Positions 51,179 to 63,694 of a stretch of 64,000 nt of DNA are shown piece after piece. The notes beneath the pieces were generated by a model. It had not been told where the DNA came from and searched no databases. It saw only the letters and a list, made by a program, of their open reading frames with translations. A program made the position numbers and the translations under genes. Location of the stretch: positions 4,703,241 to 4,767,240 of the forward strand of contig OZ037768.1 in NCBI GenBank assembly GCA_964035545.1, given 5' to 3'. Within the stretch, counting starts at the first letter, position 1. Every line of letters starts with the position of its first letter. The DNA comes from Bugula neritina. Taxonomy: Eukaryota > Bryozoa > Gymnolaemata > Cheilostomatida > Bugulidae.

Positions 51179-53225
51179 CTGCAAAATAACCATCTCCTAA
51201 GAAAATTTCATTACAATATAGCAATAAACTATGTGTATAACTTGCAAAATATCATTTCTAGTACACCAAACTGTACATACAAACATACAAGTGTTTTATT
51301 ATGAGCCAGAAGTGCAGTTTTAGGTGGAAAACAAGTTGGTAGCCAGTCACCTCAAGTAAGAAGGCCTGTCAGCTAAACAACTGATACCACTATTCTGAAT
51401 GGTAAAACATCATTACTTATTTTTTTAGGAGCTACGTTCTTATAAAGTAAAGCCATCAGACAACATTGCTCTGAATACTTACATGAAAACCGTTTATTTC
51501 TCTGAAACAAGTACATAGCTACAGCATTAGTTGAGCCCTTGGAGTCTTTCACATCCTTGAGTCTGACTACAAAATATATCAAAGTTTTGCTATAGCATAA
51601 TTAACACTATGCTTAACTTTTCATTATATAAACTACATAAAGTATTATGTAAATTACTTACTCTAATTTTCTAATCTCCCTCGTAATTTCAACTACTATT
51701 GATATTTATACTGAGATCAGTATTGTCAGAATTAATAAAAACTTAATGAAAAAAGCTATTGTATGCCTTGAGACAGATGATAAAGATACTTATACTTATA
51801 TTGATAAGGCCCTAAATATTATAACGGTTATTATAATCACATTATTTATCAATTTTGCTGCGACACTTACCAGCAATTTAATGAGTGACTGTGATACCCA
51901 CTATCACCATGAGTATGAAGTATATAATAATCTTAACTCTAAACAATCAGCAAATGATTTATGATTGTAATAATATTGATTTTACTACTACTTAGTGCTC
52001 AAAGTTAAAGTGTTCATGGGGTATGCAGTGCCCTTGCCAGTCTTTCTTGGAACCCTTCAACTTAACATTACCCCCACAGTTTTTCCAACTCTTTAATTTT
52101 TCTAAGACTAATACCATTTATGAGACAGCTTAATAACTGAGCTGGCTTGAAAGGTCAAAGTTTCAAATTTCAAGCCAGTTCAGTTACTAAATTTAAACTG
52201 CGACTGAGTCAGTGTCACATATTAATAGTATTAGTATTACTATAACTATAAAATTTACTTTTAGTGGTACTATTACTATTAGTATTATATTTAGTTTCAA
52301 CAATACATTTACGGATACTATGAGTATGTCTATACTTACCGTACAACATAAACATTAAGCTTAACTTATAAAAACGAAATTAGATATAAATAATTATAAT
52401 ATTACAACTTAATCTTATAATTATTATAAGTTATAACTTAAACTTATAAGTCTAACTCTAAGATTAAGTATTTACTATTCAACTATAAAATTAAGTATAA
52501 TAATCACTATAACAGTATAAGACTAAGTTACACTAAATCTAATAGTAATAGTAATATAAATATTAAATTTAATAGTAATACTAATACTAATAGTAATAGT
52601 AATACTAATACTAATAGTAATACTAATAGTAATACTAAGTCTAATAGTAATACTAACACTATTAGTGTATTAGAATTAGTAAATGCAATACTCATAGTCA
52701 TACTGTAAGACTACGTGTATTACTATTAGTATTAGTATATCTTAAACTCTATCAATATAAATATGAATATTCAGAATCATAATGATATTGAATATCAAAA
52801 TGAAAACGCCTTTTGAAAATGTATAACTTGAGTAAACTTCTTGATCTAGGCCTAGGCTTATAGTAGATGACTGATGAGTGATGAGGATAAATATAAATGT
52901 TACCACAACTAACGTCAAATGTTATTTATTCTAGTATAAAAGTATAGGTATAAAACAAAGTAATATTTTGGTATTGAAAAAAATAGTAGATAATAATAAT
53001 CCAAATACTGAAATAGCCCTCATGATGACGATGATGAAGCTAGTGGCAGTGTTGTAGCATCTACAATTACTTTACTAATAGCGGATCGTCAAACGCAGCA
53101 CAAATTCTGGAGTCACCGAGTGCAGCATTTATAGAAGCTCGATTGCCCATATGCCAAACTCGAGACTCCTGCACTAAAACTTGGTGCTGCATCAGGCAAA
53201 TTCTCTCACGCTAACTAGCTCTCAG
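51179..53225. other. Noncoding region upstream of the GPI-anchored Ig gene
   Basis: Should contain the promoter and the 5' noncoding exon ending in A that completes the split start codon; I cannot place either. From about 52541 to 52740 there is an imperfect aatagtaatactaat repeat. Confidence 0.4.
52541..52740. repeat. Imperfect AATAGTAATACT repeat
   Basis: Alternating aatagt and aatact hexamers with substitutions over about 200 bases. It lies in the noncoding DNA upstream of the GPI-anchored Ig gene. Confidence 0.75.
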
Positions 53226-54491
53226 TAAAGCTACATGTACACAGGCCGATTTTTCATGAAAATCGGCCGATAAACTGTTAGCGATTTTTTAGGATTTTTG
53301 AAAAATCGGCGATTTTTGCTTTTGGCCGATTTTTGAAGCGATTTTCAAAATTGAACATGTTCAATTTTTCGCCGATTTTCTGTGGAACCAGCCAATCAAA
53401 AAGTGGCAGAAAATTATGACAGCGAGCAAAGTTAACACCATTGTTGAAATACAACCAGGAAGTAATTAATACGTTGCTATCACTATGATACATCATATAT
53501 AAAATACAAATAACTAAAATAACTATCAATAGCAGTAGTAGCAATAATAACAACGCATTGGTTGTTGTGAAAGTTAGTTTCACTTTCGTGGAAATTCATT
53601 AAATTTTGCTCTCTTTTAAAAATACAAATATTATTATTCTTAACTTTTATTCATGTAAAATATAATTTATAACTTGTAGTTTATAGGTTGTTGTTTTTAT
53701 ATTCATGTAACCAGTATTAGTATGAGATTGAGCATCTCAACTTTACGATTTAAATATTTTCTTAGAGAGAAGATTTGCCGTGCTCTACAATTTTCATTAC
53801 CTGTATAAACAATAACGCTTGAGTTAAACTTCTAGTTTTAAACTAAATAGCTTAAAAAAAATTGATAAGTGATGTTAATAGTGTAGCTTAGTGATTTATG
53901 GATAATTATAGATAATAAATATGGTTAAATAGAAAGCTACCAAGCCAGCTATTTGCTTTTTGATTTAATACTAAAATTAGTGATACGTTTTTACGCAATT
54001 TTCAAATGCAGCAAGCTGCTAACAAATTATACGTGGCCAGTTTACTTTTTTCATTTTTTGTTTATTAGAGTATCAGAATAAACATATTGCTTTTTTAAAT
54101 AGAACACTGGTATTATTCTCAACTTTCATTTATAATACAATTTATAACTTGTTGTTTTACTTTTTATATTCATGTAACCAGTATCAGCATCTTAACTTTA
54201 CAGTTTAATTTTTTGTTGACAGTTTCTAGCCATTTCACTTGTGAAAATAACGTATATAAAATGCCGATGTATGTTTACTATGCTAATGCACATGCAACTA
54301 ATCTTGACCTTTGCTTATGAACCTAAAAGAAAGTTATATAGACCGAGAACCATCCGCCAGTAAAACGAAAGCAGGAAAATAACGCGGGAAATAAAATCGC
54401 CTAGAAAATCGGCTGATTTTTCAATCAGCAATAGCGAAATCGACAAGCACAAAATCGGCTGAAAAAATCGACCTGTGTACATGTAGCTTTA
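53226..54491. mobile_element. Non-autonomous DNA transposon with ~30-bp inverted ends
   Basis: The left end TAAAGCTACATGTACACAGG followed by (C)CGATTTTT is mirrored at the right end (reads to CATGTAGCTTTA at 54491), with one C/T difference in about 29 bases. If the flanking TA is a 2-bp target duplication, the element proper starts AAGCTACATG. Next to the left end sits a hairpin, GGCCGATTTT-tcatg-AAAATCGGCC (53244-53268), and several more GCCGATTTT/AAAATCGGC copies occur near both ends. No transposase is encoded. I cannot assign the superfamily securely. Confidence 0.8.
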
Positions 54492-54506
54492 GTCGCAAGC
54501 CTAAGG

Positions 54507-54750
54507 CAGGGGTGGGCAATTTCTTTTACACGAGGGCCACGTTCAGAGGTTAGCCAAAACGAAAGGCCACATGAGTGTACACATAATAAATAATAATTTA
54601 TGTACACATAAAAAAATTAATAAAGCATTTTGTAACAAACTTATGCTGTGCTGATCAGAACACATATAACATTTTTACTCATCTCAAGCATTAAGAGGGC
54701 CACTGAAAAATTGGCAAAGGCCACAGGTGACCCCCAGTTGCCCACCCTTG
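54507..54750. mobile_element. Short hAT-like element (MITE)
   Basis: 244 bp bounded by CAGGGGTGGGCAA and its inverted copy TTGCCCACCCTTG (one mismatch). This is the typical terminus of hAT elements. Flanking 8-mers gcctaagg and ctctaagg match in their last six bases, consistent with an aged 8-bp target duplication. Too short to encode transposase. Confidence 0.8.
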
Positions 54751-56223
54751 CTCTAAGGTCTATGAGCAAACATAATGTGTCACTATTAACTTGTGATCTT
54801 TGTAGAGTTTTATTTTAATTTTGACAACAGACATCTACTTTGCTTCTCCCACTAAAATGATATAACTTAGTTTTAATTGAGTGGCCTTCCATTCATAAAA
54901 AGTAATAAGTAAAAAAACTCTGCAGAGATAGCCATCAGCTATAAGGTGCAACTTTCATCACTCGTAACTGATATTCAATTCAATTTTGCATTTTCGTGTT
55001 TACATGCTTGCCTACAGCCTTACGCATTTGAAAAATATACGCACCAAACACAAAATGTAAAAATTGATGAACAGGTAAAATATAAAAGTTTCTGAGATGA
55101 GATGTTCTGGAGCAGAATACCATGCATTTGGATGAGAGATAGAAAATTTGTGTGACTATTAGGTATAAATGGACATTTGAAGGCTAGTGATTTATTTCAA
55201 GAACTTGATCACATGAATGATCTACAACAAATGGTTAGATCCATCAAATTTCTATTAGAAAATAGTAGTTCAAAAAGAGAACCTTTACATTTAAGTATTA
55301 TTAAAATATTTATATATTATATTTTAGCTACTATCTACAGATTAAGGGTTGTCATCCCAAACAAGTTTGTTTTGTAATAAGTTTTGTGCACACATTGCCT
55401 GAATTAGGTTATGATTTTTGATCACTGTTATATATTCGCATTTATGATACATGCAAGGTCTATACAGAATCTTGGAACAATAAACAAATAATTCTACAAC
55501 AAATATTAGTTGAATTCCTAAACTGTCCAAGGCAAATGCAAAGATCATGATTTATAACAAAAATTATATAGATAGTAACGTGGCTGATATTAAACTAAAA
55601 TATTCACATCAGATCCACCAAACAGGGTTGAATAGAAATATTTTACAACAATTACTATTATACAAAGAGCTAAGTAAGTGGCAAAGGGTGTAGTAACTTA
55701 AATTGAACAGCTAAGCTATTGCAGCAAAGAGAAAAACAAAATATAGGCTGATAAAGTTAAATTTACAGTGAATAGTCCTGATGTCTTTTGAGCTAAAAAC
55801 CAAAACAAGGTAAGGAATTATCAACAGTTACAAAATATAGTATATGAAAATAACAAGTCGATGCAGCTAACAACTAACATAGCCTTACTAGCAGCTATGC
55901 TAATTTCACTAAAACTGGCTTTCTCCCAAAACATTTGGCCTACATTTATAATTTTAGTATTTTATTGCACAGTTAACTTTGAGGAGCAAAATTGTATGTA
56001 AAAATAACTTGAAAGGTTACAAACACAAACCAAATTATTAGTGGCAGCAATAGAGTCCAAGTACAGTTTCAAAATTCGAGCTGCACTGCAAACACTTTAC
56101 AGGAATAGTCTCAAAATCAACCAGATCTTTAAAGATCACAACATTAGCAAAAAGTGAAGAGAGATAAATGAACACCTCTTAATAAGAGATTGTCAATTTT
56201 TCAGCATTTAATGAACAACTTAC
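54751..56223. other. Noncoding stretch between Ig exon groups
   Basis: AT-rich, with only short open frames (for example 55177-55377 + and 55342-55548 -) that lack splice context or family resemblance. No Ig2/Ig3 exons matching the Ig1 exons at 56224-57070 are found here. Confidence 0.5.
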
Positions 56224-57070
56224 TTGCAGTAGAAATGGAAACTAAAATCTCTAGACTGTGATTGGTGTGTGTTTCCAGATAGTTCCCATCAGGCTCACGG
56301 ACAACAGTTATGACTGAACACCGATATGTTATTTTAGTTGAAGAGTGAAAGTACTTGTATAATGGAAGCACCGAATCCACGCGTAAGGTTATAACTCCAT
56401 TTGACAGATCTTCTGTGATTGGTATTTGATTTGGAAGAGCTTTCACACCTGGAAAGGTTTGTCCATCAAAGTAGAGCAAGAACAGATGGTTTTGTAAAGC
56501 AGCAGTCCACTGCACCTACAACAATGAAAAAGAATATTAATAACATATTGTTGCCAATGAAGAAAACTTAACTACAAGGTTTTAGGTAGCAGCTTTATAT
56601 AAGCCCAAGTCATAAAATCTGAAGTATCTTGAAGTGAAACATTAGTTATTTATTTGTTTGTTAATTCACATTCATTTCCTAATGTTTATAATAAAATGGG
56701 GATAAAACATCATTCTGAAAATCAGGAGTAGGTTGCTACTGCTGAGGCTTTCTATTTCAAAGCTGTTCTTATTGCCAATGTTTGAAATCAGTTTGTGCAT
56801 GAGTGCGTGTAATTGAATAAGTTGAGGGAAAAATGTAGCTATATTAGTTTATTATAAAGAAATTATAACTGAAACAAAAATAAAACTGAAAATAAAATAA
56901 AATGATATAGGCACAACCTTAGCATATGTCAAAGAAGTATCCAGGTTTTTATAGGAACAAGTGACACTGAAGGGGGAGTCTACACTTATCTCATACGTCT
57001 GAGATTTTAGATCAAATGGGACTGTTGCTTTGATATCAGTCATAAAACGATGCACAATTTTCCACTCTCT
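56224..57070 (-). CDS. Ig1-type exon pair, paralogue of the GPI-anchored protein's first Ig
   Basis: Two minus-strand exons, 57070-56918 (phase 0 start, 51 codons) and 56515-56224 (ends phase 1). The first contains EWKIVHRFMTDI and FSVTCSYKN; the second VQWTAALQ and ITYRCSVITVV. They align with the exons at 51178-50973 and 50875-50599 (WKNVYY, NITCFYVN, VKWSSG, IWFKCEV). Unlike that paralogue, no signal peptide is in the first exon, so it needs one upstream. The phase-1 end would fit directly onto the Ig2 exon at 49194, or onto exons lost from the gap. The acceptor is ambiguous: ccagagagag offers three AGs. It could be an alternative first Ig, a separate partial gene or part of the upstream gene. 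Confidence 0.7.
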
Positions 57071-57995
57071 CTGGAAATAAAAGTGATATATCGTGAGATA
57101 ATGATTAGAGTGAACATTCATTTGACATCCAATATTCAGTTATTGCCATTGGAACAGTGCTTCTCGTTGAGTCATCAATATATATGTTGGCTCTAGGAAT
57201 GCACAAAACCAATCATAACTGGGTGGCATTTTTGACATCATTGGGTATTTTTGTCCCATTGGGTGCTAACCTTTAAATTAGGATCTAGACTAAAGCTCTA
57301 ACCAGTTGACTGTGGCAGCTTCATGCAATTTCTCAGAATGGCTATTGAAATTATCATTCTATTTGAAATTTTATTTTTTTAAAAGTGATCAGGTTTTAAA
57401 TTCTTAATTGAAGTCTTCTAAAAGAAACTAGGTAGGTTTATTTCAAGAAAGAATTTCCGATAAGTATCGAGGTTCATCTTACTAACTTTAACCTTGTTTC
57501 CTTTTCATGCTTTGTAAATGTAACTTTGTAAATCTGTTTAATAGAGTTGTTGAGTTACCCGATTTAATAATTTTTAACTTTACGTTACAACTTTTTTACG
57601 TAGCTGAAACACTTTGGACAGAGCAATTTCTGAAAAAACTAGAAACATGAATACAATTTATATACCTATCTAGTATGCATGTTAACCAACCACCTTTGAA
57701 ACAGTAAAACAATGAAAACAGAAAACTTAATTTTCAAAGAACAATTGTATATTAAAACATCTGATTTAAGTATAAAATTAACTGACTAATGCGAATAAGA
57801 ACATTCAACGATATACCGCAGCGGTTGTCCCTGACAATACAAAACACATATTTTATCAAATAACTTCAATTTACACACAGCCATACAAAACATGCAGTTC
57901 CTACAACATAATTCAGAACCATATGATGACACACGCAGATTATATTAAAAAAAGCAATGTTAATATTTTTACTAGATTACAATTTACTGGAATAT
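57071..57995. other. Noncoding stretch upstream of the Ig1-type exons
   Basis: Should hold the signal-peptide exon for the Ig1 pair if that pair is a separate gene. I could not identify one with confidence. Confidence 0.35.
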
Positions 57996-58535
57996 TGTGA
58001 TAGATTCTCATCCTCTACTGTTCTCAAGTAACTGCGTGTGTCAGTATATTTTGAATGCTGTTGGGCTAGCTTTCTAATGCCCTATTATTGTGATTGTTGT
58101 TAAAGCTTTCAGTATAATGTAATTTTTAATGAAATACGCATTTCCAGAGTTATTTTCCCTTTTTGCTATTTTATCGTTTTGCATTAATACTGATACTGGA
58201 AATTTGTGTAGCTTTTATGAATGCCTTCAATAGGTTGTTATTATAGCTAAATTCTTGGCCTATTGAATGATTCATTCTCCTTTGTCTATTTTTCTTTTGT
58301 TACTGTCAAGCTTAACTTTCTTTTGTCTGTTGGAACATTCTAGATGTGAATTCTTGTGTATAAAAGCAGGCGAGTTTCCAGTGTAGATTCAGACTACTAC
58401 TGGAGCTCGCTGGTAGTAGGGCCCTAAGCTGTATCTGATACAATAAAGGTTATCCTCATTTGTACTCAAATACTTGGCTTATTCTTTCTAGAGCATGTAG
58501 GCACTAGTTGCATTCAGAACCCACAGTTTACTACA
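57996..58535 (+). mobile_element. Probable solo LTR of a retrotransposon
   Basis: 540 bp beginning TGTGATAG and ending CTACA (TGT...ACA ends), flanked on both sides by ATAT (57992-57995 and 58536-58539), a 4-bp target duplication. Inside, in the right order: a TATA box TATAAAA at 58359-58365 and AATAAA at 58442-58447. No primer-binding site or polypurine tract adjoins it, so it is a solo LTR. Such 4-bp duplications suit Ty3-type elements, but the family is not identified. Confidence 0.7.
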
Positions 58536-58539
58536 ATAT

Positions 58540-60457
58540 CATTGTACGAGCATTAAATCTTCAAATTTCCCAGCAATATAGAACCGATCCATTGAAATAT
58601 GTGTTTTTAGCAAGTTTATAGCTAACTATAATTTTTATTACTATTATTTTTAATGCTATTATTCTTTAAGCCAAAACCTAAACTATAGATATACTCTCAT
58701 ACCATTTACCTAGTTTCCTTGGGTTAGAACTTGAACCTTTAAGATAGAACTGTTTCAAGATGGAAGCAATGCTTCCTGGTGAGTAACTATATTATTTTTT
58801 ATTAAAAATATCAGTATTATTATTGATTGTACCACAGTGTAAACTGGTGCAACTTCCTACAACTTTCTTAGTTTGAGATAGGTGCATTAATAGAGAAATT
58901 AGGAAATGATAGTGTTTTAAATAAAAAAAATAGCAAAAGAAGTTATATTCTCACAATAATTTTAACCAATCCAAATCAAAATCTATAAAGGCAACAAATA
59001 ACGAGCTAAGACTACCTAATTTTTGTTACTGCACCGCAATGCCTAGTCTATAGAGGTGCATTTACTTTGCCATTTTTAGTGATTACTGTTTTTATGTCAT
59101 TCAGTAATGTGCCTGTATCTGTACTTGTTATCTTTGTTTAACTTGAAAAAATGTATTTTTAACACAAATGCCTCAATTGACATCCCTCCTCTGCCACCTT
59201 CTTCCCTACTAATATACAACTTTCCACATCTGTTTCTTTTTGGTAGGGTGCATACAAAGTTTATTGTCATGAGCTTCCTTGCTCTTTATCCCATCTCTTT
59301 CAGCTCATTAACAGTTCATCAGTGGAGCATTCCAGTCGTATAATGCATTGATACAACTTCAATATTCATCCAATCAGCTTTGAGCTCAGAACTTGTTTAT
59401 TTGTTTATATTAGAATTTATCTTCTCTTTTTAGTCCATCATCTCTATAACTTCAAGGTACTTATAAAATTCTTCACCAAAAGTTTTATTTCCTGTTCTTC
59501 AATTTTCTTTACCTATTCCAGAACTAATGTGCCACACTCTTATAATATAAATTGATTTCTTATAAAAAGTTTTGTACAAAGCTTCAGCCCATCTATATAC
59601 AAGTAATTGTTTAAATTTCTGCTTTGCTGAAAATTGTAATCTTGAGATGCTTCCTCTAATAGAATTTGTAGGATTAGCAGTTAGGAAATGAGTAGAGAAT
59701 TGCTTAAAAAATATCTACTTTCACAGCTGTTTCCCCAGGGTACTCCAGCTCATTCTTGCAAGACCACATGATTTTTCTTGTTTACGAGATTGTACTACAA
59801 GCGATTAGTTTCATAGTCTCAAAGATTGAAAAAAGTGAGAACAAGACGCATGCTTTATGATAGCCTATCCAACACATTGCCAGGTTAACACTTCTTTCAA
59901 GTCACACATTATTGCCTTTTCAATCATGAGAATATCTTTGGTGCCCATTGACTTACTGATGCAGCCTTTCTGATTTCCCATAACATGTATATTATTAAAT
60001 CAGAACATGTAGCTGCCAGTTATTAATATACATGTCAATGTTTTCCACATGAATGGCTAACATGTAATAGAACAATAATTTCCAGCTGTTTGCCTGTAGC
60101 TAGGTCTTGTATGATCATACTGTTAGCCATGATGTCACTCATACAAGGACATCTCCTATATCTCACAAATGCTTCCGAGAAAAATCAGTTTAATCTGGGT
60201 CAGGCAATATCTAGTTGAGTATTTATAATAATATTGAAACTGCAAAATCTTCTGTCCCTACCAGAGAAACATGTGTGCTAACCAGTGTGTTAACCATTAC
60301 ACTATATAGGGGGGCTAAAATGGAATATTAACCCAACATAAACATTATTTTCATTATTTTTATATATCCCCCCACCATCAATTATGTGTAATTATTGAAA
60401 AATCCTAAATCAACCTATTGCTAAACATGCCATTGATATTTCACATATTTTACTTAC
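58540..60457. other. Noncoding stretch downstream of the upstream Ig exons
   Basis: No exon recognised. The Ig exon ending at 60458 needs a phase-1 partner on this side, such as a GPI tail exon, which I do not find. Open frame 59107-59343 (+) has no family resemblance. Confidence 0.4.
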
Positions 60458-63400
60458 TATTTAAAGAATTGCATCGTTCAAAGTCACCCATCAAATTTTT
60501 GTAAACACAGCAGTAAAGGTTTGAAAAGTCTTCTTCCATCAAATTTTTTATGGTCAGAGTGGTGATTATTGAAGCAGAGTCATCAGTCTTCCTGGTAAAA
60601 CTGTATCTAGTTGTTGTAGGATCAACATCTTTACTTGTACCTGCACTATAAGTTTATCAACACTAAAATAGGAGATTACAGATAGAACTACTAAATGCAT
60701 TGATTAATTATGTTTCATCATCTTTAGATATTTGGCAAATTGATATATCATAGCCTCAGGTTTTGACTATCATATTTTGTGTTATTCTCTGAGAGACTAG
60801 AGCAACCTTTTTTTCATAAGAAATGAAAAGACAAAGCTACTTACAAATGCCTAAATACACATAATTGCAATTGCTATATTAATTTCATGGCATATTTTTT
60901 GTTCTTCTGCAGAGATAAGTTGATAACACAACTCTAACAATCTGTAAACCTTGCACTAAAAACTGTTTGATGATAATGGTAGCACAATTTACAATTTTTA
61001 ACAAATTTTTAAATAAGAAGGTAACCAACTAAACACGGCTAAATTATAATTATAAATATCTCAATAATAACTAAGGCAATTGTAGATACTAACATAATTT
61101 AATTAAACAAAACAATTACATAAGAACAAGAAGTAAGAATTAAGGAATGCATATGTGTTTCATGCACAGAGCTGAATATTACACATATTACCATATTCAA
61201 ATGCTTCTTTATTTATATGCTAGTAGGTTAATGCTGGCAACTAAATCCTTCCGGAAATAAGAACCCCAATATTTCCTAATATGTTCAATAACTGTGTGAA
61301 GCACATCAGTTTAAATCTTACCATACTTACCAGGATTTGAAATACCATTTGATAGATGTCACAGGCGGAAGAGAGTTGGGTGATGTGCATGCTAATTGAG
61401 CCAGATTTGAACTTACTTGCTGTGATCTAAGGGCATCAATAACTGGGGGTCTGGCTGTAAAAACACAACAACTAGCTTGACGATAACTGCCTGGCGTTGA
61501 AAGATTGAAGCAAACAGGCATATACGCTCCAAGCTACCAACTTCTTACCTTTTATAAATTTTATGTTCAAAGAAATTAAATTTCATTAATCATGAAATAT
61601 TCTATTTAGAAAGTTTTATTTTTCAATATTCAAGTGGAGAAATTTGAAAAGCATATGACGCATTGCATCCTAGAGGAACACCAATAAAGCTTTGATCAAA
61701 AACTGAGCAGGGCCTAGTAAAAGAAGTATCAACAACTTCAGCATATTCCCAGGGCTCAAAGATAGAAAGACAAATTAAATTCTAAGATGAAACTTGTCTG
61801 TCCTTTAGGCTCTACTACTTTCTTAAGCTTAACATGTTTTAAATGTGATTGCTATGAGGAGGAGCCAATACTAATTTAGTAAAGAAGACAGTCCATCAGC
61901 AGCACATAAACATCAAGAGATACTATATTTTTCTATTGGTGAGGACTTATAAGCCAATATCGGTAAATATGGGTCTTCTCTATTTCTCGAAATGCTTTGT
62001 ACAGTCTGAACTTTTGTATTTTTTTGGGCCTGGTGATTTGAACAAAACCATAGTTAAAGGCAAAAGATTTGAAGTCTTCTAAAAAATACTGCACAATATG
62101 ATCAGAAATTTTAGAGCAAGGTGTCAAGCAAATATTTTCTTAATTGAAAAAAAATAACTTTAGAGCTGGTGATGTCTTTTAATAAAGCAACTTCTATGGA
62201 CAGAAAATGGTAACCAATCACAAGTAATAAAACAAGTCGATGCCTGGCTTTTTTTCAAATACGTATGTCTAGAAAACTTAAGGCATATGAGTTGGGATTA
62301 CGGAAGGTTTGCCTCTTTCCTAAAAAATTTCCATTTCTCTGTCATTTTTGCAATTATTTGAGACATTTTGAGCCACCCCACTGACTTTATAGCTCTAGCT
62401 CTCCACTTTGTTTTACCAATGTGACCTCTATGAGTCTTGTCAAACATGCACGCCTCGATGTTTGACTTAAATGACAACGCGATTGTCAAGAACTATATTT
62501 TATGACATTATTAATGGGGGTAAGCCTATACTGACATTCTAAATAAGAGTGCAACAAAATCTATTAGAATGAGAAATTGTGGGCCAGCCAGGCCTTTTAT
62601 AACGAAATATCATAAAATATGGCTTCATAATTATCTTGTCAAACTTTCATCTCAACGAACAAATGTGGCAGTGCTATACTGACGCAACATAATAAGAAAA
62701 ATCATCCACAGTCACAAATTTATTGTTTGGAAACATTATAGGAAAATCCCAAACCTCTGGTGGTTAGTTTTATTTAATTTAAAGAAAACATTCATTCATT
62801 ACTGATTAATTACAATATTTATAGAGAAATTGACAAAACATATACATTACCTTGTAAATGATTACACTTCTCAATTCTTCCTGCAATATTAGTATAAACA
62901 CAACAATGTGACCTCATAAAATCTGCAGCTTCAACAGGATCTATAATTAAAGTTGATATTATGGGTTTGGAGATGTTATTGAGGGTGGTTGTGGTTACAT
63001 GGTATCTGCTTCTTGAGTCATCCACTGCAGAGATCCTAAATAGAGCACCAAATACAATTGTGGTAAACAAATTCTTTCAACTAACTTCAAATTCGATTGT
63101 ATAAACTTTTAATTATAATGTATTCTGTGCTGTAGTTAAGAAAATTATGTTCTCATTCTGTACTATTCACTGGTTTATAGAGCCATGAAACACCAGTGAC
63201 TGGAAACTTAAGTAGGGGTCAGTTTTACCTTATGGCTAATTTACAAAATAAATTGAGTACATGCATGTCAACCTGGTTACCTTGTAAGTGAGCACACTTC
63301 TCATTGTCTCCAACATTATTACTATAAACACAGCAATATGACCTCATAAAACTTACATCTTAAGCCGCATCTATTACTAAAGTGGACGCTATTGGTACAA

Positions 63401-63694
63401 TTAAGAAGGTAACTGATATTAGTAGTACTTATATGATATCTGCATATTAAGTCATCCACTGAGAAAATTCTAAATTTAATGAATTGGTAAATCATATTTT
63501 CAGCAATTTTAAATGTAGTTTTTATTAGGTTTTTTAAATTACAATGTACTTGATATGCACTTACTCAATATTATTATAGGACCAGAAAACATCTGTCAAT
63601 GAAGACGCAAATTGTGAGGTTGAACAGCTAAAATTCAAGTACGGCCCACTTTGTGCTGTCACGAAGGATGCTTCAATTGATATTTTCGGCTTAG
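60458..63694 (-). CDS. Partial Ig gene: two Ig3-type domains (continues past the assembled exons)
   Basis: Four minus-strand exons join in phase: 63694-63565, 63035-62851, 61454-61331 and 60645-60458. First domain: LNFSCSTSQ, DVFWSYNNIE, SRYHVTTT and MRSHCCVYTNIAG. Second domain: AQLACTSPN, IKWYFKS, TTTRYSFTR and LYCCVYKNL. Both resemble Ig3 of the GPI-anchored protein, sharing the CCVY motif around the second Ig cysteine and the split into a C...W exon and a CCVY exon. The first exon starts in phase 1, so a further 5' exon lies to the right, probably beyond the window; the 3' end is not found. A decayed copy of the CCVY exon sits at 63281-63469. Confidence 0.78.
63281..63469 (-). pseudogene. 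Decayed duplicate of the Ig CCVY exon
   Basis: A tandem copy of the exon at 62851-63035 (189 versus 185 bases). Acceptor (aaatttag) and donor (caag/gtaacc) are intact. Near the start VDD...RYH and near the end MRSYCCVYSN and EKCAHLQ match. In between a net 4-base insertion shifts the frame, and an in-frame TAA follows GATGCGGCT in the second part. It cannot encode the domain if spliced in. Confidence 0.85.

Noticed and set aside
53278-53583. Minus-strand 101-residue open frame
   Set aside because: Low-complexity Leu-rich sequence within the terminal-inverted-repeat element; no transposase features.
59107-60300. Possible degenerate retrotransposon coding region
   Set aside because: Some stretches look vaguely coding on the minus strand, but I could find no reverse-transcriptase or other motif.
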